DNA from: Cytophagales bacterium
GTDB taxonomy: Bacteria; Bacteroidota; Bacteroidia; Cytophagales; Cyclobacteriaceae
DNA: 34,642 nt
NCBI GenBank assembly: GCA_024643455.1
Contig: JAHEMV010000001.1
Span: 6,558-41,199 of the forward strand
Direction of reading: 5' to 3'
Shown: piece by piece, positions 8,618-20,093 of the stretch
Layout of the letters: every line of letters begins with the position of its first letter
Position numbering within the stretch: position 1 is the first letter of the stretch
Position numbers and translations under genes: made by a program
The notes under the pieces: model-generated
Databases searched by the model: none
Told to the model about the DNA's origin: nothing
What the model saw: only the letters and a program-made list of their open reading frames with translations

Positions 8618-11600
8618 ATATCATAGGCCAATATCGGAGCAAGCCATCTCTCAATTTCTTCAATTCCCATACCTTTTCTTCTTGCGTAATCTTCAACCTG
8701 GTCTTTTAATATTTTCCCCAAACCAAAATAACGTGACTCTTCATGAGCAAAATACCATCCACTAACTGTAGCTGCCGGATACATAGCATAGCTTTCAGTT
8801 AAGGTGACGCCTATTTCTTTTTCGACATCCAGCAAGTCAAATAGTTTTCTTTTTTCCAGATGATCCGGACATGCGGGATAACCCGGCGCGGGCCGTATTC
8901 CTGTATAATTTTCCTTAATCAATTCTTCGTTTTGCAGCAGTTCGTCTGGAACATAACCCCAATATTCTTTTCTAACTTTTTGGTGTAAATACTCAGCAAA
9001 GGCCTCAGCAAGACGATCTGCCAGCGCTTTTGCCATAATGCTGTTATAGTCATCTAAATCTGCCTCATATTTTTTTGCCAATAAATCTGCTCCAAACCCA
9101 CAAGAAACAACAAAGGCGCCGATATAGTCGTTCTTTCCTGTTTCTTTTGGTGCTATAAAATCACTGAGAGCATAATTTGGTAAATTAGGTGCTTTTTTAT
9201 TTTGCTGCCTCAAAAAATTTAATGTTGTCAAAGCTATCTTTTCACTAGGATCTGAATTAGCATTTGAATCATAAACTATGACATCATCATCTTCAATAGA
9301 GTTTGCCTCAAAAAAACCAAATACTGCCTTGGCTTCCAATAATTTTTCATCAACAATTTTATTCAATAGTCGCAATGCATCTTCATGAAGTTTTCTTGCA
9401 GCTTCCCCTACTATTTCATCTTCCAATATCGCAGGATACTTCCCCGCGAGTTCCCAGGAAATAAAGAATGGGCCCCAGTCAATAAAAGGAATAAGATCAC
9501 CCAAATCCATGTTCAAAATCACCTTTTTCCCTAAAAAACTTGGTTTTTTAACCTTGAATCCACTCCAATCTATTTGCGTTTTTTTGGCCCGGGCATCCTG
9601 TATTGAAATGGACTTTTTCACTCCTTTCCTTTTTTCGTGATCTTCACGCAATTGTTGATACTCTACTTTTATTGCTGTTATCAATTCTTCCCTTTGGCTT
9701 GTTTCTTTAGAAGTTAGTCTACTAACCACAGGTACACTTTTCGATGCATCGATAACATGTATAACCGGACCACTATAATTTTGATCTATTTTTACTGAAG
9801 TATGAATCCTCGAGGTAGTAGCGCCTCCAATTAATAAGGGAATGGTAAATTTACGTCGTTCCATTTCTTTGGCGACATACACCATTTCATCAAGGGATGG
9901 AGTAATCAATCCGCTCAAACCAACAATATCCACTTTTTCCTTTATAGCGGTATCCAGGATTTTTTCCAGAGGTACCATAACCCCAAGATCAATGATTTCA
10001 TAGTTATTGCAAGCCAACACTACTCCGACAATATTTTTTCCAATATCATGTACATCGCCTTTCACGGTGGCAAGCAATATTTTCCCCGCAGTTTGTGCTC
10101 CACTTCCACCTCCAGCTTCTTCTTTGGCTTTTTCGATAAAGGGTATTAAATAGGCCACTGCCTTCTTCATAACCCTTGCACTTTTTACCACTTGTGGCAA
10201 AAACATTTTTCCTTCTCCAAACAAATCACCAACTATGCTCATCCCATCCATCAAAGGTCCCTCGATCACTTCGATAGGCTGGTCAAACAATTGTCTTGCT
10301 TGTTCAGTGTCTTCTTCTATAAACTCAACAATACCCTTTATTAATGCATGACTAAGGCGTTTCCCAACAGGCCATTTTCTCCATACATCATCTTTTTCTA
10401 ATTTTTTCCCTGCACCTTTAACCTTTTCGGCATAATCAACCAATCGCTCTGTCGCATCATCTCTTCTATTCAGTAATACATCTTCCACTCGCTCAAGAAG
10501 GTCTTTAGGTATCTCCTCATATACTTCAATCATTCCAGCATTGACAATTCCCATATCGAGACCTGCCTTTATAGCATGGTATAAAAATGCAGAATGGATG
10601 GCTTCTCTTACCAGGTTATTCCCACGAAATGAAAAAGAAACATTGCTTACTCCGCCACTAACTTTTGCGCCTGGTAGATTTTTCTTAATCCATTTTGTGG
10701 CATTAATAAAATCAACCGCATAATTGTTATGCTCCTCGATTCCAGTTGCAACAGTTAAAATATTTGGATCAAAAATTATATCTTCCGCTGCAAATCCCAC
10801 TTCCCTGACCAGAATATCATAGGAACGCTTACATATTTCAATTCTTCGTTCATAAGAGTCAGCCTGTCCTTGTTCATCAAAAGCCATGACCACAGTTGCT
10901 GCTCCGTATTTTTTTATAAGTTTAGCGCGTTGCTTAAACGCCTCCTCTCCTTCTTTGAGTGAAATTGAATTAACGACACTTTTACCCTGTGTGCATTTTA
11001 ATCCCGCCTCGATTACTGACCATTTTGACGAATCAATCATGATTGGCAATTTGGCAATATCTGGTTCAGAGGCAATAAGATTCAGGAAACGGGTCATGGC
11101 CGCTTCAGAATCAAGCATACCTTCATCCATATTGACATCAATAATTTGAGCCCCTCCCTCGACTTGATTTAATGCCACAGCTAATGCTTCGTCATATTTA
11201 TCTTCTTTAATTAGACGCTCAAATATTTTAGAACCTGTAACATTGGTTCTTTCCCCAATATTCACAAACATGGTATCGGGTTTTATTGTGAGCGGTTCTA
11301 AGCCGCTTAGATGTAAAAAACCATCCGATTTGTTTACTTTTCTTGGCTTGTACTGTGCCACTTCATTGGCGATAGCACGAATATGATCTGGAGTTGTGCC
11401 ACAACATCCTCCAACAATATTTACAAGACCTTCGGCTGCAAATTCACCAAGAATTGTGGCAGTATATTCAGGAGACTCATCATATTGGCCAAATTCATTT
11501 GGCAATCCAGCATTGGGATGTACGCTGATTGGAACATGTGCAATTCTGGATAGCTCCCTGATATAATTTCGCATCATGTCAGCTCCTAAGGCACAATTCA

Positions 11601-12321
11601 AGCCAATACTCAGGATCTCCATATGTGAAATAGAATACCAAAACGCCTCTGTTGTCTGTCCTGATAATGTCCTGCCTGAAGCATCTGTAATTGTCCCAGA
11701 AACCATTACTGGAACTTTCTTATTTCGTTCTTCAAACAATCCGGAAATAGCAAAAAGTGCTGCTTTGGCATTGAGTGTATCGAAAATGGTTTCAACCATT
11801 AGTAAATCAACTCCGCCATCCAGAAGGGCACCTGCCTGTTCTTTATAAATGTCAACCAATTGGTCAAAAGTAATGGCACGGTAACCTGGGTCATTAACGT
11901 CAGGTGAAAGCGATGTTGTTTTATTTGTAGGTCCAAGTGATCCAGCAACAAATCTAGGCTTTAATGGATTTTGATCCGTAATTTCCTTGGCTACCTCTTT
12001 TGCGATTTTGGCAGCCTGAAAATTTAGATCATAAACAACCAATTCAGTTTTATAATCTGCCTGACCGAGGGATGTACCACTAAATGTGTTGGTAAGCAAT
12101 ATATCTGCTCCAGCACGTAGATATTCGCGTTCAATATCTTTTATAATATCCGGTTGGGTGAGAACCAATATATCATTATTCCCCTTTAAAGAACTTGAAT
12201 GATCCTTAAAACGTTCTCCTCTGAAGTCTTCTTCTGAAAGTTTATAATTTTGGATCATAGTACCCATTGCACCATCCAGAATCAGTATTCTTTCTTTTAA
12301 AATTGATTTAATGTCGTTCAA
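8614..12321 (-). CDS. metH: Cobalamin-dependent methionine synthase MetH (start corrected to TTG 12321)
   Basis: MetH transfers a methyl group from 5-methyltetrahydrofolate to homocysteine via cobalamin. All modules are present: homocysteine/zinc domain ([18 protein letters not shown]-type NCALGADMM and [11 protein letters not shown] with zinc cysteines), folate domain ([14 protein letters not shown]), B12 cap and Rossmann domain ([14 protein letters not shown], the cobalamin-ligating His), and the SAM-binding reactivation domain ([12 protein letters not shown]). The ORF track begins at 12435, but that TTG and the next ~18 codons lie inside the SAM-I riboswitch. The next plausible start is TTG at 12321, giving [17 protein letters not shown] and 1235 residues, close to E. 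coli MetH. The next in-frame ATG is inside the catalytic motif. Its stop overlaps that of the J-domain gene. Confidence 0.96.
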   Translation of the reverse strand: MNDIKSILKERILILDGAMGTMIQNYKLSEEDFRGERFKDHSSSLKGNNDILVLTQPDIIKDIEREYLRAGADILLTNTFSGTSLGQADYKTELVVYDLNFQAAKIAKEVAKEITDQNPLKPRFVAGSLGPTNKTTSLSPDVNDPGYRAITFDQLVDIYKEQAGALLDGGVDLLMVETIFDTLNAKAALFAISGLFEERNKKVPVMVSGTITDASGRTLSGQTTEAFWYSISHMEILSIGLNCALGADMMRNYIRELSRIAHVPISVHPNAGLPNEFGQYDESPEYTATILGEFAAEGLVNIVGGCCGTTPDHIRAIANEVAQYKPRKVNKSDGFLHLSGLEPLTIKPDTMFVNIGERTNVTGSKIFERLIKEDKYDEALAVALNQVEGGAQIIDVNMDEGMLDSEAAMTRFLNLIASEPDIAKLPIMIDSSKWSVIEAGLKCTQGKSVVNSISLKEGEEAFKQRAKLIKKYGAATVVMAFDEQGQADSYERRIEICKRSYDILVREVGFAAEDIIFDPNILTVATGIEEHNNYAVDFINATKWIKKNLPGAKVSGGVSNVSFSFRGNNLVREAIHSAFLYHAIKAGLDMGIVNAGMIEVYEEIPKDLLERVEDVLLNRRDDATERLVDYAEKVKGAGKKLEKDDVWRKWPVGKRLSHALIKGIVEFIEEDTEQARQLFDQPIEVIEGPLMDGMSIVGDLFGEGKMFLPQVVKSARVMKKAVAYLIPFIEKAKEEAGGGSGAQTAGKILLATVKGDVHDIGKNIVGVVLACNNYEIIDLGVMVPLEKILDTAIKEKVDIVGLSGLITPSLDEMVYVAKEMERRKFTIPLLIGGATTSRIHTSVKIDQNYSGPVIHVIDASKSVPVVSRLTSKETSQREELITAIKVEYQQLREDHEKRKGVKKSISIQDARAKKTQIDWSGFKVKKPSFLGKKVILNMDLGDLIPFIDWGPFFISWELAGKYPAILEDEIVGEAARKLHEDALRLLNKIVDEKLLEAKAVFGFFEANSIEDDDVIVYDSNANSDPSEKIALTTLNFLRQQNKKAPNLPNYALSDFIAPKETGKNDYIGAFVVSCGFGADLLAKKYEADLDDYNSIMAKALADRLAEAFAEYLHQKVRKEYWGYVPDELLQNEELIKENYTGIRPAPGYPACPDHLEKRKLFDLLDVEKEIGVTLTESYAMYPAATVSGWYFAHEESRYFGLGKILKDQVEDYARRKGMGIEEIERWLAPILAYDI

Positions 12322-12381
12322 TTTAATATTGTTTTGATTGTTTTTACTTCCCAGTAGAATCTTAAGAATATAGGCGAGATG

Positions 12382-12474
12382 CTTATCTTTCTTGGTTTTC
12401 CAAGCGGGAATTGGCACCTTTGACCAGGTTGCCAAGACATCTCAGGGCCCGATCCCTCAGTCTTTCTGGATAAG
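12382..12474 (-). ncRNA. SAM-I (S-box) riboswitch aptamer upstream of metH
   Basis: On the minus strand the hallmark elements occur in order: P1 CTTATC, CAGAAAGAC, TGAGGGATCGGGCCC, GGCAACC, GGTGCCAATTCC, and closing GAAAGATAAG. The helices can be drawn by hand. P1 is CTTATC/GATAAG, P2 is AAGAC/GTCTT with kink-turn-like TGA and GA around it, P3 is GGCA and CCT with AGG and TGCC, and P4 is CTTGG/CCAAG with an AAAA loop. In the family, SAM binding turns off methionine and SAM genes, which fits metH. No U-tract terminator follows the aptamer, so control may be translational. Confidence 0.95.
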
Positions 12475-12479
12475 TTTAG

Positions 12480-12487
12480 CAAATATA
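12480..12487 (-). promoter_or_regulatory. Candidate -7 promoter element of the metH riboswitch transcript
   Basis: The minus strand reads TATATTTG, an exact match to the Bacteroidota -7 consensus TAnnTTTG. A start site a few bases downstream would fall at CTAAACTTATC, right at the beginning of riboswitch helix P1, which is where a riboswitch leader should begin. No clear -33 TTTG is seen. This positional fit makes the call better than a bare consensus match. Confidence 0.6.
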
Positions 12488-12544
12488 TTTTATTACTATT
12501 GAAATATTACTATTCCCACTTGAGATCATTTAAATCTCCAATAA

Positions 12545-14659
12545 TTATATCAATTCAACTTGTTCTATTTCCTCCTTAGTCACCGCAAAGAATTTTTTAT
12601 GAACGTTATATTCTGTTTCTGGATCAGATATTTTCACTTCATACGTTCCATCCTCCTTCATCCTATAAGCATTTACATTATCTTTCAAATTGTAATTAAG
12701 AATATTCATTACCTGTTTTTTAAGCAGCGGATCGATGACCATAAATAGTGATTCGATCCTTCTATCAAAGCTGCGAACCATAATATCCGCACTCCCACCA
12801 TAAATTTTAGGATCTCCATCGTTGTGAAAATAATAAATCCTGGAATGTTCTAAATACTCTCCCACAATGGATATCACCTCAATATTTTCACTTAAGCCTT
12901 TCCTGCCTGGACGTAAACTGCATATTCCCCGAACAATAAGTTTAACAGGAACACCGGCTTGAGAAGCTTTGTATAGTTCTTTGATCGTTTCCTTGTCTTG
13001 CAGTGAATTTATTTTTATGATAATACCGCTCTTCAATCCCTTCTTTGCATTTAGCGTCTCTGCTTTGATCAGGTTGACAATTTGAACCCTCATATCTTTA
13101 GGAGCAGTGAGCAAATATTTATATATCCTGGGGATAGAATGCCCTGTAATGGCATTAAAAAACTCAGATACATCGTGAGCATAGATCTCATTGGATGTCA
13201 TAATTCCCCAGTCTGTATATAGTTTTGAAGTAGTTTCATTGTAATTGCCACTGGACATGTGGACATACCTTGTCACTTTTTCACCTTCTTTTCTTACAAT
13301 CAATAAAAGCTTAGTATGTGTTTTTACATCCTGGATTCCATAAATCACAAAGCAACCTGCATCCTGCAACCTTTTTGCTTCTCTCAAATTGTTTTCTTCA
13401 TCAAATCGTGCCTTTACTTCAAAAAGTACGGAAACATGTTTTCCATTTTCAGCGGCTTTTAATAAAGCTGCTGTAACTCGTGAATCATCAGCAAGTCGGT
13501 AAATGGTGATTTTAATAGAAAGTACTTTCGGATCTTCAGCAGAACTTTCAAGTAATTCAAGCAACGGTTCAAAGCTGTTAAAAGGAAGATGCAATAGCAC
13601 ATCCCGCTCTTTTAAAATTTCAAAGATGGTTTCCTCTGACCCAATATCTAGCATAGAAATTGGTTTTACAGGAGGATGGAGCTTGGGTACTTTATTTTTA
13701 AATTCCCGGTGCTTGATTATTTGCCAAAAAGCGGTGTAGTCAAATAAATTGGTCTCTCCTACCTCAAAAATATTTTCATCTTCAAGGTCCCATCGATTTT
13801 TCAGTACCCTGATCATCCAGTTGTTGGGATTCTCATCGACTTCGATACGTACAACTCTACCTGTCTTTCGAGTTTTTAGTTTTCGACGGAGTTCTTCAAG
13901 GAAATTTACGTCAATGTCATCACTTTCATCAAGTGTAAAATCGCCATTTCTGGTAATTCTAAAAAGATTGACGGATTCAATACTAATATTTCTGAATAGC
14001 TTATGAATAAAAGTACGAATAACTTCTTCTATGGTCACAAAAACGAGTTGATCTTCTCTGTTAATCTCGAAAAAACGTGGAAGATTAGTCGGAATCTGAA
14101 TAAACGACAACCTTCTTTTTTCGATCTCATCACGCTGATCTATTGTTACCACTCCAAAAATTAAGAGTTTGTTTACCAACATTGGAAATGTATGGTAGCT
14201 ATCAAAAACCATCGGCGTGAGCATCGGAAAAATGGTCTTTTTAAAGTAATCCTTTACTTTCCCTTTTTCTGTTTCCTTTAACTCATTAAATCTTAATATT
14301 TCAAAGCCATTCTTTTTGAAATTGGGCCGGATTTCATCGATATAGTGAGTAGTCTGCTCCTTAAAAAACTCACGTATTTCCAAAAATAATTTCTTTTTGA
14401 AAGGAATCTCCCGAAGTGTCGAATAGTCAATTCGCTCCTTGCTATAATCGAGGTAGTTATACAAACTACCAACCCTAATCATAAAAAATTCATCGAGGTT
14501 TGAGGAAGTGATGGCCATGAACTTTAGCTTTTCGAAAAAATTTAGTTCAGGTTTTTTTGCCTGATCCAGAACCCGTTGATTAAATTTTAACCAGCTTAAA
14601 TCCCGACTTATAAAATTACTCCTTCCTATTTGAGTTGTTGTGCGATCAGTCACTACCAT
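12545..14659 (-). CDS. ppk1: Polyphosphate kinase 1
   Basis: Ppk1 reversibly makes inorganic polyphosphate from the terminal phosphate of ATP. The 704-residue protein shows the N-terminal PPK signature (ISRDLSWLKFNQRVLDQA and SSNLDEFFMIRVG) and the two phospholipase D-like catalytic halves. The autophosphorylated histidine corresponds to H448 in THTKLLLIVR, followed by HMSSGNYNETTSKLYTDWG. The second conserved histidine is H605 in LEHSRIYYF, and IYGGSADIMVRSFDRR closes the site. Length and motifs are normal. It lies 70 bp after gyrB, beyond a terminator, and is followed by the metH riboswitch. No exopolyphosphatase gene is next to it. Confidence 0.97.
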   Translation of the reverse strand: MVVTDRTTTQIGRSNFISRDLSWLKFNQRVLDQAKKPELNFFEKLKFMAITSSNLDEFFMIRVGSLYNYLDYSKERIDYSTLREIPFKKKLFLEIREFFKEQTTHYIDEIRPNFKKNGFEILRFNELKETEKGKVKDYFKKTIFPMLTPMVFDSYHTFPMLVNKLLIFGVVTIDQRDEIEKRRLSFIQIPTNLPRFFEINREDQLVFVTIEEVIRTFIHKLFRNISIESVNLFRITRNGDFTLDESDDIDVNFLEELRRKLKTRKTGRVVRIEVDENPNNWMIRVLKNRWDLEDENIFEVGETNLFDYTAFWQIIKHREFKNKVPKLHPPVKPISMLDIGSEETIFEILKERDVLLHLPFNSFEPLLELLESSAEDPKVLSIKITIYRLADDSRVTAALLKAAENGKHVSVLFEVKARFDEENNLREAKRLQDAGCFVIYGIQDVKTHTKLLLIVRKEGEKVTRYVHMSSGNYNETTSKLYTDWGIMTSNEIYAHDVSEFFNAITGHSIPRIYKYLLTAPKDMRVQIVNLIKAETLNAKKGLKSGIIIKINSLQDKETIKELYKASQAGVPVKLIVRGICSLRPGRKGLSENIEVISIVGEYLEHSRIYYFHNDGDPKIYGGSADIMVRSFDRRIESLFMVIDPLLKKQVMNILNYNLKDNVNAYRMKEDGTYEVKISDPETEYNVHKKFFAVTKEEIEQVELI

Positions 14660-14676
14660 ATTCTTTTATTTATAAA

Positions 14677-14684
14677 CAAAAATA
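14677..14684 (-). promoter_or_regulatory. Candidate -7 element for ppk1 inside the gyrB terminator tail
   Basis: The minus strand reads TATTTTTG, an exact TAnnTTTG match, 18 bp before the ppk1 ATG. The same bases are the U-tract of the gyrB terminator hairpin. If both are real, the end of gyrB transcription and the start of ppk1 transcription share DNA. There is only a poor -33 box. Confidence 0.35.
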
Positions 14685-14712
14685 GGGTCCATATCCATAA
14701 ACCCTAATTTTT
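14678..14712 (-). terminator. Intrinsic terminator after gyrB
   Basis: On the minus strand TAGGGT and ACCCTA form a 6-bp stem around a 12-nt loop (TTATGGATATGG-like). It is extended by A-T pairs after one mismatch and followed by the T-rich run TTTTTGTTT. It begins about 18 bp after the gyrB stop and sits before ppk1, the expected place for a rho-independent terminator. Confidence 0.65.
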
Positions 14713-14729
14713 GATATGTCCAGAAACTA

Positions 14730-16730
<2,001 letters not shown>

Positions 16731-16824
16731 TTATGCACTAGATTCTAAAATAAATTCAAAAAAGACAGCTCTCTAATAGAAAATATTTTCTTCATAATAG
16801 TTTCATTTTGATCTATGCAATTAT

Positions 16825-17190
16825 TCAGAATTGTCCTGTACTTAGCAAAACAAGATTGCAGGCATATTCTACCTCTATTCCCTGCTTTCCAGCCATCGCT
16901 CCAAGTTCCATATTTTCAGCGCCTGGATTAAAAATCAATCGTTTTGGATGCAGACTCAAAATGTAGTCATACCATTCTTTTTGATGTGTCGGATTGAGAT
17001 AAATTGTTACTGTGTGCACTTCAGCTACTGGTGGTTTTGCTCGCAGATCAAGGATGGATTTACCGAGTATTTCTCCCTTCTTTATTCCAACAGGCACAAA
17101 CTCAAAACCAGCCTGATCCAACATAATACATGCAAGGTTTGAATATCTCGATTTATTTGGGCTAGCTCCCATAACCACTGTTTTTTTCAT
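16825..17190 (-). CDS. CoA-binding domain protein (YccU-like)
   Basis: A single-domain Rossmann protein of 121 residues. The N-terminus KKTVVMGASPNKSRYSNLA is the nucleotide-binding loop of the CoA-binding family related to the succinyl-CoA synthetase alpha N-domain. The end shows FNPGAENMELGAMAGKQGIEVEYACNLVLL, which matches the conserved C-terminal part. Family members bind CoA or a related ligand, but their function is not settled. It is transcribed away from the ECF sigma operon, with a 202-bp divergent spacer, and lies 136 bp upstream of gyrB on the same strand. Confidence 0.9.
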   Translation of the reverse strand: MKKTVVMGASPNKSRYSNLACIMLDQAGFEFVPVGIKKGEILGKSILDLRAKPPVAEVHTVTIYLNPTHQKEWYDYILSLHPKRLIFNPGAENMELGAMAGKQGIEVEYACNLVLLSTGQF

Positions 17191-17392
17191 ATTTCTATTT
17201 ACTGCATTTTAAAAACTTATTTCCGGTCAAACTGCTTAATGGTCGTGTCGCTTTTGTGGATTGACAATAATAATTGACTATTTAACAATTTTAATGTCCT
17301 TTAGGTTTATTTGCATTAACTTTAGGAATTTATTTTAAGGGATTAAACCTTTTTTGGAAAGCATCATCTAATCCATCAAATTCGATTGCATC

Positions 17393-17932
17393 TTGGACGA
17401 CAAAGAGCTACTCGTAAAGTTGAAAGACCCGGAATCCAGAAACTATGGGTTCAATTTGATGGTGCGAAAATACCAACAGAAAATCTATTGGCACGTCCGA
17501 AAAATGGTTATTGATCATGACGACGCAGATGATCTTGTGCAGGAGGTTTTTGTAAAGGTGTGGAAAAATATAGATGACTTCCGAGAAGACGCTCAATTAT
17601 TTACCTGGGTTTATCGAATAGCAACCAATGAATGCTTAAATTTTCTTCGAAAGAAAAAAAATCGTTTTTTTATCCCAATTCATGATGTCCAGCACGAATT
17701 ATCAAGAAAATTAGATAGTTCGTCATATGTTGATGGAGATGAAATTCAAATAAAGCTACAAAAGGCTTTGCTGAAATTACCAGATAAACAAAGGTTGGTA
17801 TTTAATATGAAATATTTTGATGAATTGAAATATGAAGAAATTGCAGAAATCACTGAAACAAGTGTGGGAAGCCTGAAGGCAAGCTACCATCATGCAGTAA
17901 AAAAAATTGAAGAATCCCTTAAATCGGATTAA
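17393..17932 (+). CDS. ECF-type RNA polymerase sigma factor
   Basis: The product has 179 residues. Region 2 is clear, with DADDLVQEVFVKVWKNI (about 44-60) and FTWVYRIATNECLNFLRKKK. Region 4 is at about 120-178, with LPDKQRLVFNMKYFDELKYEEIA and SVGSLKASYHHAVKKIE. There is no region 1.1 or 3, as expected for the ECF group. The start is TTG, since an in-frame TAA lies a short way upstream and no ATG is available. The genes that follow (a small membrane protein, a Spy-like protein and a beta-barrel candidate) suggest it responds to envelope conditions. Confidence 0.95.
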   Translation: MDDKELLVKLKDPESRNYGFNLMVRKYQQKIYWHVRKMVIDHDDADDLVQEVFVKVWKNIDDFREDAQLFTWVYRIATNECLNFLRKKKNRFFIPIHDVQHELSRKLDSSSYVDGDEIQIKLQKALLKLPDKQRLVFNMKYFDELKYEEIAEITETSVGSLKASYHHAVKKIEESLKSD

Positions 17933-17975
17933 ACCATTTAATACAGTTTATGTCTAATGTTTTAAATTGAATAAA

Positions 17976-18413
17976 ATGAAACTGGAAGATATCAAAAAAG
18001 AGAATATATACACTGTCCCTGATAAGTACTTTGATCAGTTACCGACCAGGATACAGACACGCGTATATAAGAAAAAACCAGTTTTTAGTTTATTATTCAA
18101 TTGGAATCTGGCCTATAAAATCGCCAGTCCAATAGCAATAGCTTTGTTGCTGGTGATTTACTTCGGGGTGCCAAGGTTTAGCAATTCGACACTAACTGCA
18201 GAAGAGATTCTTGCCCAGGTGAGTTCAGATGATTTGGTCGCTTATCTTCAAACTACGGATATTACTACTGATGAAATAATTGAAGAAATCGATTTTGCAA
18301 TCATAGATTTAGATTTTGATGATCAGGATCCAATTATGCAGGAAATGCAAATCAATGAAAAGGATATCGATGCATTGATGGATGAATACGGAATTGAAGA
18401 TGATTTATTATAG
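17976..18413 (+). CDS. Small membrane protein, putative anti-sigma factor
   Basis: Starting at the ATG (17976), not the TTG at 17967 in the track, it has 145 residues: MKLEDIKKENIYTVPDKYFDQLP. One membrane helix lies at about 47-64 (KIASPIAIALLLVIYFGV). The N-terminal cytoplasmic part carries the VPDKYFDQL element seen in many Bacteroidota membrane proteins encoded after ECF sigma genes. The periplasmic C-terminal half is very acidic (EEIDFAIIDLDFDDQD, EYGIEDDLL). Position 43 bp after the sigma gene and the topology suggest an anti-sigma role. No zinc-binding ZAS motif is visible, so this is inference. Confidence 0.7.
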   Translation: MKLEDIKKENIYTVPDKYFDQLPTRIQTRVYKKKPVFSLLFNWNLAYKIASPIAIALLLVIYFGVPRFSNSTLTAEEILAQVSSDDLVAYLQTTDITTDEIIEEIDFAIIDLDFDDQDPIMQEMQINEKDIDALMDEYGIEDDLL

Positions 18414-18430
18414 ATATTAAAAAAAGTAAC

Positions 18431-18922
18431 ATGAAACGGGTACATATTTTCTTTATGCTCTTTTTCATATCCTTTGGGATCTTTGCCCAAAACAAGGATG
18501 CAATGAAAAAAATCGAAAGCGCACGAATTGCGTTGATTACAGAGCGACTTGGACTAACGCCAGATCAGGCAGAAAAATTCTGGCCGGTATATCGCGAGTA
18601 CAATTTACAACGACGGGAAATCCGTGAACAATTCCGAACGGAACGAGAACAAGCTGATGTGCAAAATATGAGTGAGGAAGAAAGCAAACAACTTGTTCAG
18701 AAATCCATGGATATGAAACAAAAGGAATTGAACCTTGAAAAGGAATATTCAAAAAGGCTTACTGAAGTGATTTCTACTCAACAACTCTTCAAGCTTAAAA
18801 ATGCAGAAAAAGATTTTCAGCAAATGTTATTAAACCGTATACAAGAGCAGCGTCAGATGCAGGATCAAAATCAAAAAATGATGCAAAGACGAGAAATGAT
18901 GAAGGACAGAAACAATAATTGA
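18431..18922 (+). CDS. Spy/CpxP-like periplasmic protein, 'sensor of ECF-type sigma factor' family
   Basis: The product has 163 residues. A signal peptide ends in SFGIFAQ, a common Bacteroidota cleavage context. The mature part is all-helical and highly charged, with ALITERLGLTPDQAEKFWPVYREYN, the pattern found in Spy/CpxP/CnrX-like helical hairpins. The C-terminus is rich in Gln, Met and Arg (QRQMQDQNQKMMQRREMM). In related systems such proteins sense misfolded protein or metal and regulate the linked sigma factor. The many C-terminal methionines could suit metal binding, but that is speculation. It is 17 bp after the putative anti-sigma gene. Confidence 0.8.
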   Translation: MKRVHIFFMLFFISFGIFAQNKDAMKKIESARIALITERLGLTPDQAEKFWPVYREYNLQRREIREQFRTEREQADVQNMSEEESKQLVQKSMDMKQKELNLEKEYSKRLTEVISTQQLFKLKNAEKDFQQMLLNRIQEQRQMQDQNQKMMQRREMMKDRNNN

Positions 18923-18929
18923 TAAAAAC

Positions 18930-18951
18930 GGTAGTTTTGCATTAAACTACC
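18930..18951 (+). terminator. Perfect 8-bp hairpin between the Spy-like and beta-barrel genes
   Basis: GGTAGTTT and AAACTACC pair perfectly around a 6-nt loop (TGCATT), 7 bp after the Spy-like stop codon. On the plus strand no run of T follows, so termination would be weak. On the minus strand GTTTTT follows. It may be a partial terminator or an mRNA-stabilising hairpin between the third and fourth genes of the unit. Confidence 0.4.
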
Positions 18952-18990
18952 TGAAAGCGTTTTGTCGTACTACCCGAAAAAATAATTGTT

Positions 18991-20091
18991 TTGAACCATT
19001 ATACGAGACATATATTAATCACTCTATTTTTTTGTGTACAATTTGTACCCAAAATCCATGCTCAGGCTAGCGATTATGACTCATTGCTCAATTATTATTT
19101 AAAAAGCGATTCTGTTCTACTGGATCAACTGGAACTGGAGCTTGCAGCTGACACTATGGACATTATGGAATTGTTGGATAATTTGCTCAATGTCGATTAT
19201 CGGTATTCGCAACTTTCCATGCGACTTGGATACACCAGCAATATTACGTATGCTGGAAGAAATTTTGGAATCGATCAGCATGGATTTACAACAGGACTTA
19301 CTTACTACCACAAGACCGGACTTTTTGCTGATGTTTCTGGTTATTGGAACAGTAACCTAAACCCAAATTATAATCCGACCATAACTTCATTAGGATATTT
19401 AGGGAAATTCAGTAAAAAATGGACTTACACCACAAGCTATGATCACTACTTCTATAATATTCCAGACAGTAGTGAAGCCTATTATTCGATTACAAATAGC
19501 CTGAACACATCGACCTATTTTGAAGTTGGAAAACTCACCCTGGCTGCTGATTATTCCTATCTTTTTGGTGAGCAAGATGCCCACCGCTTGAGAGCAAATT
19601 TAATGTACACATTTTCAAAAAAAAACTGGGGATTTATTGATCGCTTTGTATTTATGCCAACCGCATCCATTTTATTTGGAAACGCGGACATCTACAATAT
19701 TACACCAATATATCTCGAGATGAACTATCGTACCCGTTTTGAACTCCGGCAGCTTATGAATGATGAATATGGTATAAACGCAGTCTCCTATCTTTGGCAT
19801 CACAACCGTTTAAGGTATTTACAATTAGAAAAAATAGTCTATGAACAGAACAAGGATTTATTTACAGATTATCAAATCACTTCAAACAATGTCTTTGGCA
19901 TCATGAATTATAGTCTGTCTGTTCCGGTCTATTTTTACGTCAATAATTTCACTTTTGCATTATCCTACCATTACAACATACCTGTATCTCTGCCTGGCGA
20001 AGATTTAAATTTAGAGCCAAACAGCTATATTGGCGCTTCACTGATGTACAACATTCCTTTTCTGAAGAAAAAGAAAAATAGTTTGCTTTAA
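18991..20091 (+). CDS. Exported protein, probable outer-membrane beta-barrel
   Basis: The product has 366 residues with a TTG start, followed by a signal peptide (ILITLFFCVQFVPKIHAQA). The body is rich in aromatic residues and alternating strands (RLGYTSNITYAGRNFG, FTTGLTYYHKTGLFADVSGYW, LTLAADYSYLFG, FTFALSYHYNIP, SYIGASLMYNIPFL), as in outer-membrane barrels. I recognise no specific transporter family, TonB box or OmpA domain. It follows the Spy-like gene by 68 bp with a hairpin between, so it may be a target or part of the sigma unit. Confidence 0.7.
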   Translation: MNHYTRHILITLFFCVQFVPKIHAQASDYDSLLNYYLKSDSVLLDQLELELAADTMDIMELLDNLLNVDYRYSQLSMRLGYTSNITYAGRNFGIDQHGFTTGLTYYHKTGLFADVSGYWNSNLNPNYNPTITSLGYLGKFSKKWTYTTSYDHYFYNIPDSSEAYYSITNSLNTSTYFEVGKLTLAADYSYLFGEQDAHRLRANLMYTFSKKNWGFIDRFVFMPTASILFGNADIYNITPIYLEMNYRTRFELRQLMNDEYGINAVSYLWHHNRLRYLQLEKIVYEQNKDLFTDYQITSNNVFGIMNYSLSVPVYFYVNNFTFALSYHYNIPVSLPGEDLNLEPNSYIGASLMYNIPFLKKKKNSLL

Positions 20092-20093
20092 AT

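Noticed and set aside
12322-12435. N-terminal 38-residue extension of MetH in the ORF track
   Set aside because: These codons overlap the SAM-I aptamer and do not resemble MetH; TTG 12321 fits better.
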